Origin: Rhodospirillaceae bacterium
Lineage (GTDB): Bacteria; Pseudomonadota; Alphaproteobacteria; UBA828
Reading direction: 5' to 3'
DNA length: 27,181 nt
Assembly: GCA_028819955.1 (NCBI GenBank)
Contig: JAPPKP010000060.1
Span: forward strand, 1,987-29,167
Part shown: piece by piece, positions 19,103 through 27,138 of the stretch
Numbering within the stretch: position 1 is the first letter of the stretch
How the letters are laid out: the number at the start of each line of letters is the position of its first letter
Made by a program: the position numbers and the translations under genes
Notes under the pieces: model-generated
What the model was told of the DNA's origin: nothing
Database searches by the model: none
The model's input: only the letters and a program-made list of their open reading frames with translations

Positions 19103-19272
19103 CCACCAAGCCGAAGGCTCGCGAGGTCGAGATTGTCAGCCCGGACTACCAGCCGAGCGCTGCGGAGCTTGAGGAAGACGTGCGGGTTGAAGCGACGTTC
19201 GATGAGGCGGTGGACGCGCTCACCCGGCCCGTGAGCATCCGCTACGTGGACAGCCCGAAGGACGCAGAATGA
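19099..19272 (+). CDS. Small acidic last gene of element A, related to the last gene of element B
   Basis: The 57-residue acidic product starts MTTKPKAREVEIVSPDY. Element B ends with a gene whose product starts MTDKPTPKVEVLNPRY, so residues 1 to about 24 are alike (MT.KP....VE...P.Y). Both are the final gene of their element and both start through an ATGA overlap. The function is unknown. A DNA-mimic, regulator or small partner of the methyltransferase-HNH protein are guesses only. It ends just before the point where B inserted. Confidence 0.6.
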   Translation: MTTKPKAREVEIVSPDYQPSAAELEEDVRVEATFDEAVDALTRPVSIRYVDSPKDAE

Positions 19273-19273
19273 G

Positions 19274-19281
19274 CGGACTTC
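19274..19281. repeat. Target-site duplication of element B, left copy
   Basis: CGGACTTC directly precedes the left terminal repeat of element B and is repeated directly after its right end at 22256. Its last four bases are the inner end of element A's right terminal repeat. Confidence 0.93.
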
Positions 19282-19305
19282 GGGAATTATATACTTGACT
19301 GAAAG
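19282..19305 (+). repeat. Left terminal inverted repeat of element B
   Basis: The 24 bp start GGGAATTATATAC and end in CTGAAAG; 23 of 24 match the reverse complement of 22232-22255. The first 12 bases also resemble the ends of element A (10 of 12). A TTGACT promoter box lies inside it. Confidence 0.94.
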
Positions 19306-19323
19306 TCCGCACGCCCCTATGAT
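19295..19323 (+). promoter_or_regulatory. Promoter of the element B transposase, -35 box inside the terminal repeat
   Basis: TTGACT (19295-19300) lies inside the left terminal repeat and is followed after 17 bp by TATGAT (19318-19323). Transposase bound to the end would cover the -35 box, so self-repression is plausible. AAGGGG lies before the ATG at 19357. Confidence 0.75.
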
Positions 19324-19356
19324 GGAGTCATCAAGTTAGCGCAAGGGGTTACGGTC

Positions 19357-20325
19357 ATGGCGAAGGCACCTGGGAAAGCTCACCGCGAGGGTATCAGCTT
19401 CATCGAGCTCGCCGACATGTTCCCCGATGAGGAAACGGCGACCAAGTGGTTCGAGTCCCTGATCTGGCCGAACGGTCGTCATTGCCCCCGCTGCGGTTCG
19501 GTCGAGACTTCCGAGGCGGCGGCCACGTCCGGCCTGCCCTACTACTGCTCGGGCTGCCACAAGCCGTTTTCGGTGAAGATCGGGACGGCACTGGAGCGGT
19601 CCCGTGTTCCGCTGCGCAAGTGGGCCATCGCCATCTATTTCGAGATGGTCTCGCTCAAGGGCGTTTCGTCCATGCGGCTGCATCGCGACTTGAAGGTTAC
19701 GCAGAAAACGGCATGGTTCATGCAGCAGCGGATTCGCGAGGCGTGGGCTGGCAAGGGTGAGGCGATGATGGCCGGTCCCGTCGAAGTCGATGAGACCTAC
19801 GTGGGCGGGAAGATGAAGAACATGCACGGCGACAAGCGCCGCGAAGCCCGCAACAAGCCCGATTACGGCAAGACCATCGTTGCGGGCGCGAAGGATCGCG
19901 CCACCGGCGCCGTGCGCGCCCAGGTGATCGAGGCGGCGGACAAAGAGACCCTGACGGCCTTCGTCGGCGCCCACGCGGCCCCTGACGCCGCGATCTACAC
20001 CGATGAGGCCCGCGCCTACAGCGGCCTGCCCAACCGCGAGACCGTCAACCATTCGGCTGGCGAGTACGTCACCGATGACGGCGTGAGCACCAACGGGATT
20101 GAGGCCCTATGGGCCGTGATCAAGCGGGCGCAGAATGGCGTCTACCACAAGCTGAGTCCCAAGCATCTGCATCGCTACGTCGCGGGCTTCGCGGCCAAGC
20201 ACAACATCCGGGACGCTGACACGCTGGACCAGATGGCTTCCGTCGTCGCCGGGATGGTGGGCAAGCGCCTGATGTACCGCGACCTGATCGCGGACAACGG
20301 CCTATCCTCGGGGGCGCGGACATGA
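19357..20325 (+). CDS. IS1595-family transposase of element B (zinc ribbon plus ISXO2-like DDE domain)
   Basis: The 322 residues have the same layout as the element A transposase: zinc ribbon C43, C46, C64, C67, then DDE residues D145, D216 and E249. The N-termini share APGK.HREGIS but the zinc ribbons and C-termini are clearly diverged, so each probably recognises its own terminal repeats. Bases 19804-20096 are identical to element A. The stop overlaps the next gene as ATGA. It appears intact, so element B may still be active if its ends are functional. Confidence 0.94.
   Translation: MAKAPGKAHREGISFIELADMFPDEETATKWFESLIWPNGRHCPRCGSVETSEAAATSGLPYYCSGCHKPFSVKIGTALERSRVPLRKWAIAIYFEMVSLKGVSSMRLHRDLKVTQKTAWFMQQRIREAWAGKGEAMMAGPVEVDETYVGGKMKNMHGDKRREARNKPDYGKTIVAGAKDRATGAVRAQVIEAADKETLTAFVGAHAAPDAAIYTDEARAYSGLPNRETVNHSAGEYVTDDGVSTNGIEALWAVIKRAQNGVYHKLSPKHLHRYVAGFAAKHNIRDADTLDQMASVVAGMVGKRLMYRDLIADNGLSSGART
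19804..20096 (+). repeat. 293-bp identical block shared with the element A transposase, copy 2
   Basis: This block has no difference from 16960-17252. The boundary is sharp downstream and shows two mismatches just upstream. It gives the two transposases a mosaic structure. Confidence 0.97.
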
Positions 20326-20594
20326 CCAACGACGAAATCAAGGCGCAGATCGGTCAAGCTGCCATCGAGCGGAAGGAATGCCTTGATCAAATGTCCTGCT
20401 ACAAACGGCGATTGGACGACGCCGCTCATAAGCTCCGCCAGTTGTTGAATGATCGGGGCAACCCACTGCATGAAGACAATCAGCGCTTCCTGCATCTTGA
20501 GACAGACCCGCGACTCGATGCGCAAGGCTTTGTGGAAGCCAAGACCCGCGCGGAAGAACTGACGGCTTTCCTGAAACAGCACAACGCCCTCTAG
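20322..20594 (+). CDS. Small helical cargo protein of element B, function unknown
   Basis: I do not recognise a family. The 90 residues are strongly charged and helical in appearance: MTNDEIKAQIGQAAIERKE, then RRLDDAAHKLRQLLND and a C-terminal EELTAFLKQHNAL. The product could form a coiled coil or bind the neighbouring proteins. The ATG overlaps the transposase stop as ATGA, and the stop lies 6 bp before the methyltransferase start, so it is part of the element's operon. Element A lacks it; there the methyltransferase follows the transposase directly. Confidence 0.7.
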   Translation: MTNDEIKAQIGQAAIERKECLDQMSCYKRRLDDAAHKLRQLLNDRGNPLHEDNQRFLHLETDPRLDAQGFVEAKTRAEELTAFLKQHNAL

Positions 20595-20600
20595 GCGGCT

Positions 20601-22089
20601 ATGGCCGCCAACTGGGCGAACCGCACCCTGTTTCACGGGGACAATCTCGGCTTCCTTCGGGCGATGAACAGCGAGAGCGTGGACCTGATCGCTACGGACC
20701 CGCCGTTCAACAAGGGCCGGGACTTCCATGCCACGCCTGACAGCCTCGCCGCCGGCGCCCGCTTCCAAGACCGATGGTCGTGGGAACGCGACGTTCACGA
20801 GTCGTGGACGGATCAAATCACGGACGATCACCCAAGGCTCATGGAGGCGATTGAGTCGGCCCGTTATGCCCATTCGGACGGGATGGGAGCCTATATGTGC
20901 TTCATGGCTGTGCGCCTACTGGCCATGCACCGCGTGCTCAAGCCGACCGGCTCCATCTATTTGCACTGCGATCCCACGGCCTCGCACTACTTGAAGGCCG
21001 TCATGGACGCGATATTCGGGTGCGAAAATTTCCGGTCGGAAATCATTTGGAAACGGACGGGATCGCACGGTGGCGCGAGCCGCTGGGGGCCAATCCATGA
21101 CACGATTTTGTTTTCCGCGAAGAGTCGGAAACAGACTTGGAATCGGACGTTCCAGCCATACAGCGAGGATTATCTGCGCTCTCACTACAACCACAAGGAT
21201 AAGCGAGGGCGCTACCAGCCCGTTAGCTTGACTGGAACTGGCACGCGAACTGGCGAATCCGGCCAGCCTTGGCGGGGAATCGACCCGACCGCTGTGGGGC
21301 GACATTGGGCCGTGCCGAGTGCGGCGCTGCAAACGGCATTTCCTGATCGCGACGTTGATGGTCTCACGACGCAACAGCGATTGGACCTGCTAGACGAAGC
21401 GGGTTTGATCCACTGGCCGCCGAAGGGTCGGGTTCCGCGTCAAAAGCGGTACGCCCACGAAAACCCCGGTGTGCCTCTGCAAGACATCGTGACAGACATC
21501 AACCCCGCGGGGGGGGGAGCGCAAGGGCTACCCGACGCAAAAGCCCTTGGCGCTCTATGAACGGATGATCCGCGCGAGCTCGAACGAAGGCGACGTTGTG
21601 TGTGACCCATTCGCGGGTTGCGCGACGACTCTGGTGGCGTCGGAGCGGTTGGGCCGACAGTGGGTCGGTATGGACATCTGGGAGGGCGCGCACCGGCTTG
21701 TTGTCGAGCGGCTGAAGGATGTCACTGGATTGTTCGGGGAAGTCACCTTCACGGCGGAGCCGCCGGCGCGGACAGATGACGGCGAGACCGCCGCGCCGTA
21801 TCTCCGCGTCAAAGAGCGGGTGAAAGAACCCGAGGGTCCGCGATGGTCGCGTGCCGAGATGTATGAACACCTGATCCGCCAGAACGGGCCGGTCTGCCAA
21901 GGCTGCGACCGCACCTTTGACGATCCGCGCTACTTGGAGCTCGACCACAACGTCCCGCGCTCGGACGGTGGGATTAATCACATCACGAACCGGATTCTGC
22001 TGTGCGGTCCATGCAACCGGCTCAAGAGCAACATCTACACGTTGAGCGGCCTGCGCCGCGAAAACACGAAACGGGGTTACATGCCATGA
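20601..22089 (+). pseudogene. DNA methyltransferase-HNH fusion of element B, frameshifted at a run of nine G
   Basis: The first frame (20601-21560) encodes the N-terminal methyltransferase with DPPF at 33-36, SIYLHCD and the target-recognition region. It then runs out of frame at nine consecutive G (21509-21517). The second frame carries YPTQKP, the cofactor loop DPFAGCATT and an HNH domain with CQGC, LELDHNVPRSDGG and CGPC. With eight G the frames join as AGGERKGYPTQKP, matching ERTGYPTQKP in the element A homologue and giving about 495 residues. The change may be a sequencing error, a decay mutation or slipped-strand phase variation. The stop overlaps the last small gene as ATGA. Confidence 0.85.
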
Positions 22090-22250
22090 CTGACAAACCG
22101 ACGCCGAAGGTAGAAGTGCTGAATCCGCGCTACGCTGGCGCTACGCCTGAAATGGTGGCGCTCGCGCTCTTGCGACACAAGCCGGATGAGGATGGCGGGG
22201 AGGAAGTATCCCCGATCATCGACGATCCCGGCTTTCAGTCAAATATATAA
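22086..22250 (+). CDS. Small last gene of element B, ending inside the terminal repeat
   Basis: The 54-residue product starts MTDKPTPKVEVLNPRYAG and resembles the last gene product of element A over its first two dozen residues. It then has an acidic stretch (DEDGGEE). The start is ATG 22086, through an ATGA overlap with the methyltransferase-HNH stop. Its last codons and TAA stop lie within the right terminal repeat of B. The function is unknown. Confidence 0.6.
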   Translation: MTDKPTPKVEVLNPRYAGATPEMVALALLRHKPDEDGGEEVSPIIDDPGFQSNI

Positions 22251-22255
22251 TTCCC
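22232..22255 (-). repeat. Right terminal inverted repeat of element B
   Basis: This 24-bp sequence reads GGGAATTATATAT and onward on the minus strand. It differs from the left end at position 13 only (T for C). Confidence 0.94.
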
Positions 22256-22263
22256 CGGACTTC
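22256..22263. repeat. Target-site duplication of element B, right copy
   Basis: CGGACTTC directly follows the right end of element B. Its last four bases, CTTC, complete element A's right terminal repeat. Confidence 0.93.
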
Positions 22264-22285
22264 GGCACTTTCCTACATAATCCCC
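22260..22285 (-). repeat. Right terminal inverted repeat of element A
   Basis: These 26 bp are the exact reverse complement of 15907-15932. The inner four bases come from the target duplication made by element B, so the repeat is complete despite the insertion. Confidence 0.95.
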
Positions 22286-22293
22286 AGAATTTC
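22286..22293. repeat. Target-site duplication of element A, right copy
   Basis: AGAATTTC directly follows the right end of element A and matches 15899-15906. Confidence 0.95.
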
Positions 22294-22939
22294 TATACCC
22301 TCCCCGGCTGGGAGGGGAACGACATCGTGAGCCCGCTCGTCGCCCGCTTCGACACGCCGGTGCAGCTCGTCAACGACGCGGATGCGGCGCTGCTGGGCGA
22401 GGCGCTGGCCGGCGCGGCCCGCGGCGCCCGCGTCGCGCTGATGCTGACCATCGGCACCGGCCTCGGCGGCGCGGCGCTGATCGACGGCGCGATCCTGCGT
22501 GGCGCCGCGCGCGACCATCCGGAGATCGGCCACCTCATCGTCGACCCAGCCGGGCCCGAGTGTTACTGCGGCAGCCGAGGCTGCCTCGAATCCCTCGTTG
22601 CCGGGCCGGCGCTCGCACGCGCGGGCGCCGCGTTCGGCTATGCGGACGCCGAGGCCGTCTTCACCGCCGCCGAGGCCGGAGCGGAGCCGGCCAGGGCGAT
22701 CGTCGACCGCAGCACGGAGGCGATGGAGACGGCGATCTGGAGCCTCGTCCACACGCTCCTGCCCGAGGTGATCCTCATCGGCGGCGGTATCGGCGAGCGC
22801 CACTTCGCGCTCTATCGCGAGGCCGCAGAGCGCGCCATCGGGCGCGCCGTGCTCGCACCCGCGGGGGCGATTCGCGTGGTGAAGGCCGCGCTCGGCAACG
22901 ATGCTGGCATGGTGGGCGCAGCGGCGCTGATGCTCGACC

Positions 22940-22947
<8 letters not shown>
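22294..22947 (+). pseudogene. ROK-family sugar kinase, 3' part, separated by transposon
   Basis: These 217 codons complete the ROK kinase. They begin YTLPGWEGNDIV, the stretch that normally follows the N-terminal domain, then LVNDADAALLGE with the catalytic aspartate (D114 in the joined protein), TIGTGLGGAAL, and the zinc-binding pattern GHLIV followed by CYCGSRGCLE. The frame is open upstream through both right terminal repeats to an ATG at 22186, so a 253-residue hybrid could be made, but it would lack the DIGGTK phosphate-binding half. The stop overlaps the next gene by 8 bp. Confidence 0.93.
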
Positions 22948-24565
<1,618 letters not shown>

Positions 24566-24596
24566 GCTGCGCTCGTTCCCCGCCGCGTGCTCAGAT

Positions 24597-24617
24597 GGCC
24601 GGGTGCGAAACCCGGCC
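24597..24617 (+). terminator. Hairpin between the two monooxygenase genes
   Basis: A perfect 8-bp stem (GGCCGGGT with ACCCGGCC) and a 5-nt loop lie in the 96-bp gap between the two genes. No U-run follows. It may be a weak terminator or an RNA stabiliser that separates expression of the two copies. Confidence 0.4.
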
Positions 24618-24661
24618 GATCCGCGCTACACTCCCTGAACGCAGACAAGCGGCCACGGGCC

Positions 24662-26323
24662 ATGAACACCTCTGCGACAGGGAGAAAGACGGGGAACGGC
24701 GGCGGCGCCACGGCGGTGCCGGACGTGGACGCGGTCGTCGTCGGCGCTGGTTTCGCCGGCCTCTACATGCTCCACCGGCTGCGCGGGATGGGGCTCTCGG
24801 TACAGGTCTTCGAGCGAGGCAGCGGCGTCGGCGGCACCTGGTATTGGAACCGCTATCCCGGCGCCCGCTGCGATTCCGACAGCGTCGAGTATTCCTATCA
24901 GTTCTCGGACGCGCTCCAGCAGGAATGGCGGTGGACCGAACGCTACCCCGGGCAACCGGAGATCCTGCGCTACCTGGAGCATGTGGCGGACCGGTTCGAC
25001 CTCCGCCGCGACATCCGCTTCGAGACGACGGTCACCGAAGCCGTCTTCGACCATGCGGCGGGATGCTGGCGGATCGCCACCGAGGACGGCACGCGGCTCA
25101 GCGCCACCTATTGCATTATGGCCACCGGGTGCCTCTCCGCCGTCAACCGCCCGGCCTTCGACGGCTTGGACCGTTTCGAAGGCGCCTGGTACCACACCGG
25201 CGCCTGGCCCCACGAGAAGGTCTCCTTCGCCGGCCAACGGGTCGGCGTCGTCGGCACCGGCTCATCCGCGATCCAGGCGATCCCGCTGATCGCTGCGGAG
25301 GCCGAGCATCTCACCGTCTTCCAGCGCCAGCCGAACTACACCATACCCGCTCGCAACGGGCCGCTGGACGAGGCGGAGTACGCTGCCGTCAGGGCCAACT
25401 ACGGAGAGCTGCGCCGGCGCGCGAAGCAGACGGCGACGGGCTCATGGTGGCATCCGAACCCGGCGACCGCAGCCGAGATGAGCACCGAGGAGCGCCAGCG
25501 CGAAATGGAGGCCCGCTGGCAAAAGGGCGGCCTCAGCTTCTACGGCGTATTCGACGACGTGCTGGCCAATGGCGAGGCGAACGGCATCGCAACCGAGTTC
25601 ATCCGCAGCAAGATTCGCGAGCAGGTGCGCGATCCCGACCTGGCGGCGCGGCTCTCGCCGCACTCCTACATGGGCTGCAAGCGCATCTGCCTCGATACCG
25701 ACTACTACGAGACCTTCAACCGGCCCAACGTGACGCTGGTCGATATCAGCGACGCGCCGATCGAAGAGATCACGCCCGCCGGCCTTCGCACCGGCGGCAA
25801 GGAGTACGCGTTCGACACCATCGTCTTCGCCATCGGCTTCGATGCGATGACCGGTCCCCTGCTCAGAATCGACATTCGCGGCGCAGGTGGGCAGCCGCTG
25901 AGGGAGAAGTGGGCCGACGGGCCCCGGACATATTTGGGAGTTGCGGTCGCGGGCTTCCCCAACCTGTTTACCGTCACGGGACCCACCAGCCCGTCGGTGC
26001 TCACCAGCATGGTCCCCACCATCGAGCAGCACGTCGAGTGGATCTCGGACTGCATCACCCACGCGCGTGCCTGCGGGCGCCCGCACATCGAGGCGACCCG
26101 CGAGGCGGAGGACGCGTGGATGGCTCACCATGAGGAGGTGGCGGCGACGACGCTCTTCCCCTCCTGCAACTCGTGGTATGTCGGCGCCAACGTTCCCGGT
26201 AAGCCGCGCACGGTGACGCCCTATACGGGCGGCTTCTCGACCTACATCGAGAAGTGCGACGCGGTTGTCGCCAACGGCTATGAGGGATTCACGCTGACCG
26301 CCGCACAGGCGGCCGTCACGTAA
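24662..26323 (+). CDS. Baeyer-Villiger-type flavin monooxygenase, copy 2
   Basis: The 553 residues are a close paralogue of the preceding gene. They have GAGFAG at 28-33, the same GGTWYWNRYPGARCD signature, FEGAWYHTGAWP at 172-183 and GTGSSA at 198-203. The N-terminus is about 7 residues longer, with a Gly/Thr-rich lead. I chose ATG 24662 because the open frame upstream to 24587 reads non-coding sequence. Differences from copy 1 are scattered and include residues around WWHPNPATAAEM against WWSANLAAAAEM, so substrate ranges may differ. It ends 4 bp from the converging cupin gene. Confidence 0.92.
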   Translation: MNTSATGRKTGNGGGATAVPDVDAVVVGAGFAGLYMLHRLRGMGLSVQVFERGSGVGGTWYWNRYPGARCDSDSVEYSYQFSDALQQEWRWTERYPGQPEILRYLEHVADRFDLRRDIRFETTVTEAVFDHAAGCWRIATEDGTRLSATYCIMATGCLSAVNRPAFDGLDRFEGAWYHTGAWPHEKVSFAGQRVGVVGTGSSAIQAIPLIAAEAEHLTVFQRQPNYTIPARNGPLDEAEYAAVRANYGELRRRAKQTATGSWWHPNPATAAEMSTEERQREMEARWQKGGLSFYGVFDDVLANGEANGIATEFIRSKIREQVRDPDLAARLSPHSYMGCKRICLDTDYYETFNRPNVTLVDISDAPIEEITPAGLRTGGKEYAFDTIVFAIGFDAMTGPLLRIDIRGAGGQPLREKWADGPRTYLGVAVAGFPNLFTVTGPTSPSVLTSMVPTIEQHVEWISDCITHARACGRPHIEATREAEDAWMAHHEEVAATTLFPSCNSWYVGANVPGKPRTVTPYTGGFSTYIEKCDAVVANGYEGFTLTAAQAAVT

Positions 26324-26327
26324 CGCT

Positions 26328-26768
26328 CTACCCCTCCCCGCGCCATCCTGGCGGCGGATCGCAGGGCTCCGTGCCCATGTCGGCGGGTACGGAGATTTCG
26401 ATCAGGTCGAAGGTCTCCGAGGTCGCGACCTCGTTGTGCGGCGTGCCGCCGGGGATATAGAGCGAATCCCCGTCCTCGATGCGGATGGTCTCGTGCTCGA
26501 AGGCGAGCTCCACCCAGCCGTTCAGCATGTAGACGATCTGCCCCTCGCAGATGTGGGTGTGCCAGCCGGTCGGCCGCGTGAGCCCGACCTTGGCCGAGGT
26601 GATCTGGGCGCGGATGCGGCCTGCGCTCGCCGCGGTGACGCCGAGGTCGCGGTAGGTCATGAAGTCGCGCCGCCCCGGCACGAAGGTCGGGTCGTCCTTC
26701 CTCACGAGGGTGAACGGAGACTCTGGCGTGGCCGGGCTTGCAGCCTCAGCAGTCTGGGCCTTGGTCAT
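26328..26768 (-). CDS. Single-domain cupin protein
   Basis: The 146-residue protein has both cupin motifs: H70, H72 and E75 in GWHTHICEGQIVYMLNG, and H111 in GDSLYIPGGTPHNEVAT, a typical metal site. The N-terminal 20 residues are Ala/Thr/Pro-rich. Small cupins of this kind may be dioxygenases, isomerases or sugar/acid-binding proteins, so no reaction can be assigned. The start is ATG 26768, with AAGGAG upstream. The frame is open further upstream, but that is a shadow of the CDGSH gene. It lies 29 bp after the CDGSH gene and is probably co-transcribed with it. Confidence 0.85.
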   Translation of the reverse strand: MTKAQTAEAASPATPESPFTLVRKDDPTFVPGRRDFMTYRDLGVTAASAGRIRAQITSAKVGLTRPTGWHTHICEGQIVYMLNGWVELAFEHETIRIEDGDSLYIPGGTPHNEVATSETFDLIEISVPADMGTEPCDPPPGWRGEG

Positions 26769-26797
26769 GGCGCGGGCTCCTTTCCGCCGCCCCGCGT

Positions 26798-27037
26798 TCA
26801 GAGCGTGTTGTGCGTGCCGTCGCAGTGCGGCTTGCTCCCGGTCCTCTTGCAGCCGCAGAGCCACGCGGTCTCGCTTTCTTCGGCGGCGAAGACAATGGGG
26901 CGGATGTCGGTGACCTTGTGGGAGCCGTCGCAGAAGGGTTGGGTCTTGCTCAGGCCGCAGGCGCACCAGGCGTAGTTCTCTCCGGCGACGAGCTCGGTTT
27001 CGTAAGGTTCCGCCTGGGCGACAACGGGTTCGCTCAT
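26798..27037 (-). CDS. Dual CDGSH iron-sulfur domain protein
   Basis: The 79 residues contain two complete CDGSH motifs. The first has C25, C27, C36 and H40 (CACGLSKTQPFCDGSH). The second has C61, C63, C72 and H76 (CGCKRTGSKPHCDGTH). Each should hold a 2Fe-2S cluster with three Cys and one His ligand, as in mitoNEET-type proteins. The small two-motif layout is common in bacteria, and the role is probably redox or Fe-S transfer. The start ATG 27037 has GAGG upstream. It precedes the cupin gene on the same strand. Confidence 0.93.
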   Translation of the reverse strand: MSEPVVAQAEPYETELVAGENYAWCACGLSKTQPFCDGSHKVTDIRPIVFAAEESETAWLCGCKRTGSKPHCDGTHNTL

Positions 27038-27118
27038 GGTGGGTTACCTCGACAGTCTGCAGGGTTCGGATCGGCGAACTTCACTCTAACGGCGTGCCCA
27101 GTACCGAACAAGGCCGCC

Positions 27119-27138
27119 CTGTCGGTAACTGTCGGTAA
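27119..27138. repeat. Tandem 10-bp repeat near the right window edge
   Basis: CTGTCGGTAA occurs twice in direct succession. Two further copies of TGTCCGGT lie downstream, near 27148 and 27173. This is upstream of the CDGSH gene and before whatever lies beyond the window. It could be a regulator-binding region. The rest of 27038-27181 shows no gene. Confidence 0.4.

Larger units (their letters stand above)
19282..22255. mobile_element. Inner IS1595-family transposon (element B) nested in element A
   Basis: This 2974-bp element has 24-bp terminal repeats starting GGGAATTATATA with one internal mismatch, and an 8-bp duplication CGGACTTC. Its genes are a transposase, a 90-residue protein, a methyltransferase-HNH fusion with a frameshift, and a small protein whose stop codon lies in the right repeat. 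It inserted at the inner edge of element A's right repeat. The duplication restored that repeat, so A's 26-bp end remains complete. Parts of the cargo look less GC-rich by eye than the surrounding chromosome. Confidence 0.95.
15907..22285. mobile_element. Outer IS1595-family transposon (element A) carrying cargo and nested element B
   Basis: This 6379-bp unit is bounded by perfect 26-bp inverted repeats starting GGGGATTATGTAGG and flanked by the 8-bp duplication AGAATTTC. Without B and one B duplication it would be about 3.4 kb. Its own genes are a divergent membrane-anchored protein, the transposase, a methyltransferase-HNH fusion and two small proteins. Removing 15907-22293 exactly repairs the ROK gene. 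Transposons of this family with passenger genes are known; I cannot say from memory whether this cargo combination has been described. Confidence 0.95.

Noticed and set aside
18917..19272. The two small last genes of element A as a toxin-antitoxin pair.
   Set aside because: Overlap and size alone are not enough. Neither product matches a toxin or antitoxin family I know, and only one has a counterpart in element B.
21509..21560. Programmed minus-one frameshift as the explanation for the split methyltransferase in element B.
   Set aside because: The needed shift is plus one (or minus two) relative to the first frame, so a classical minus-one slip does not join the halves. Removing a single G does.
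15907..22285. Integrative element, prophage or CRISPR-linked island as the source of the insertion.
   Set aside because: There is no integrase, attachment site in a tRNA, phage gene or repeat-spacer array. The 8-bp duplications, GGG-type inverted repeats and DDE transposases explain the insertion fully.
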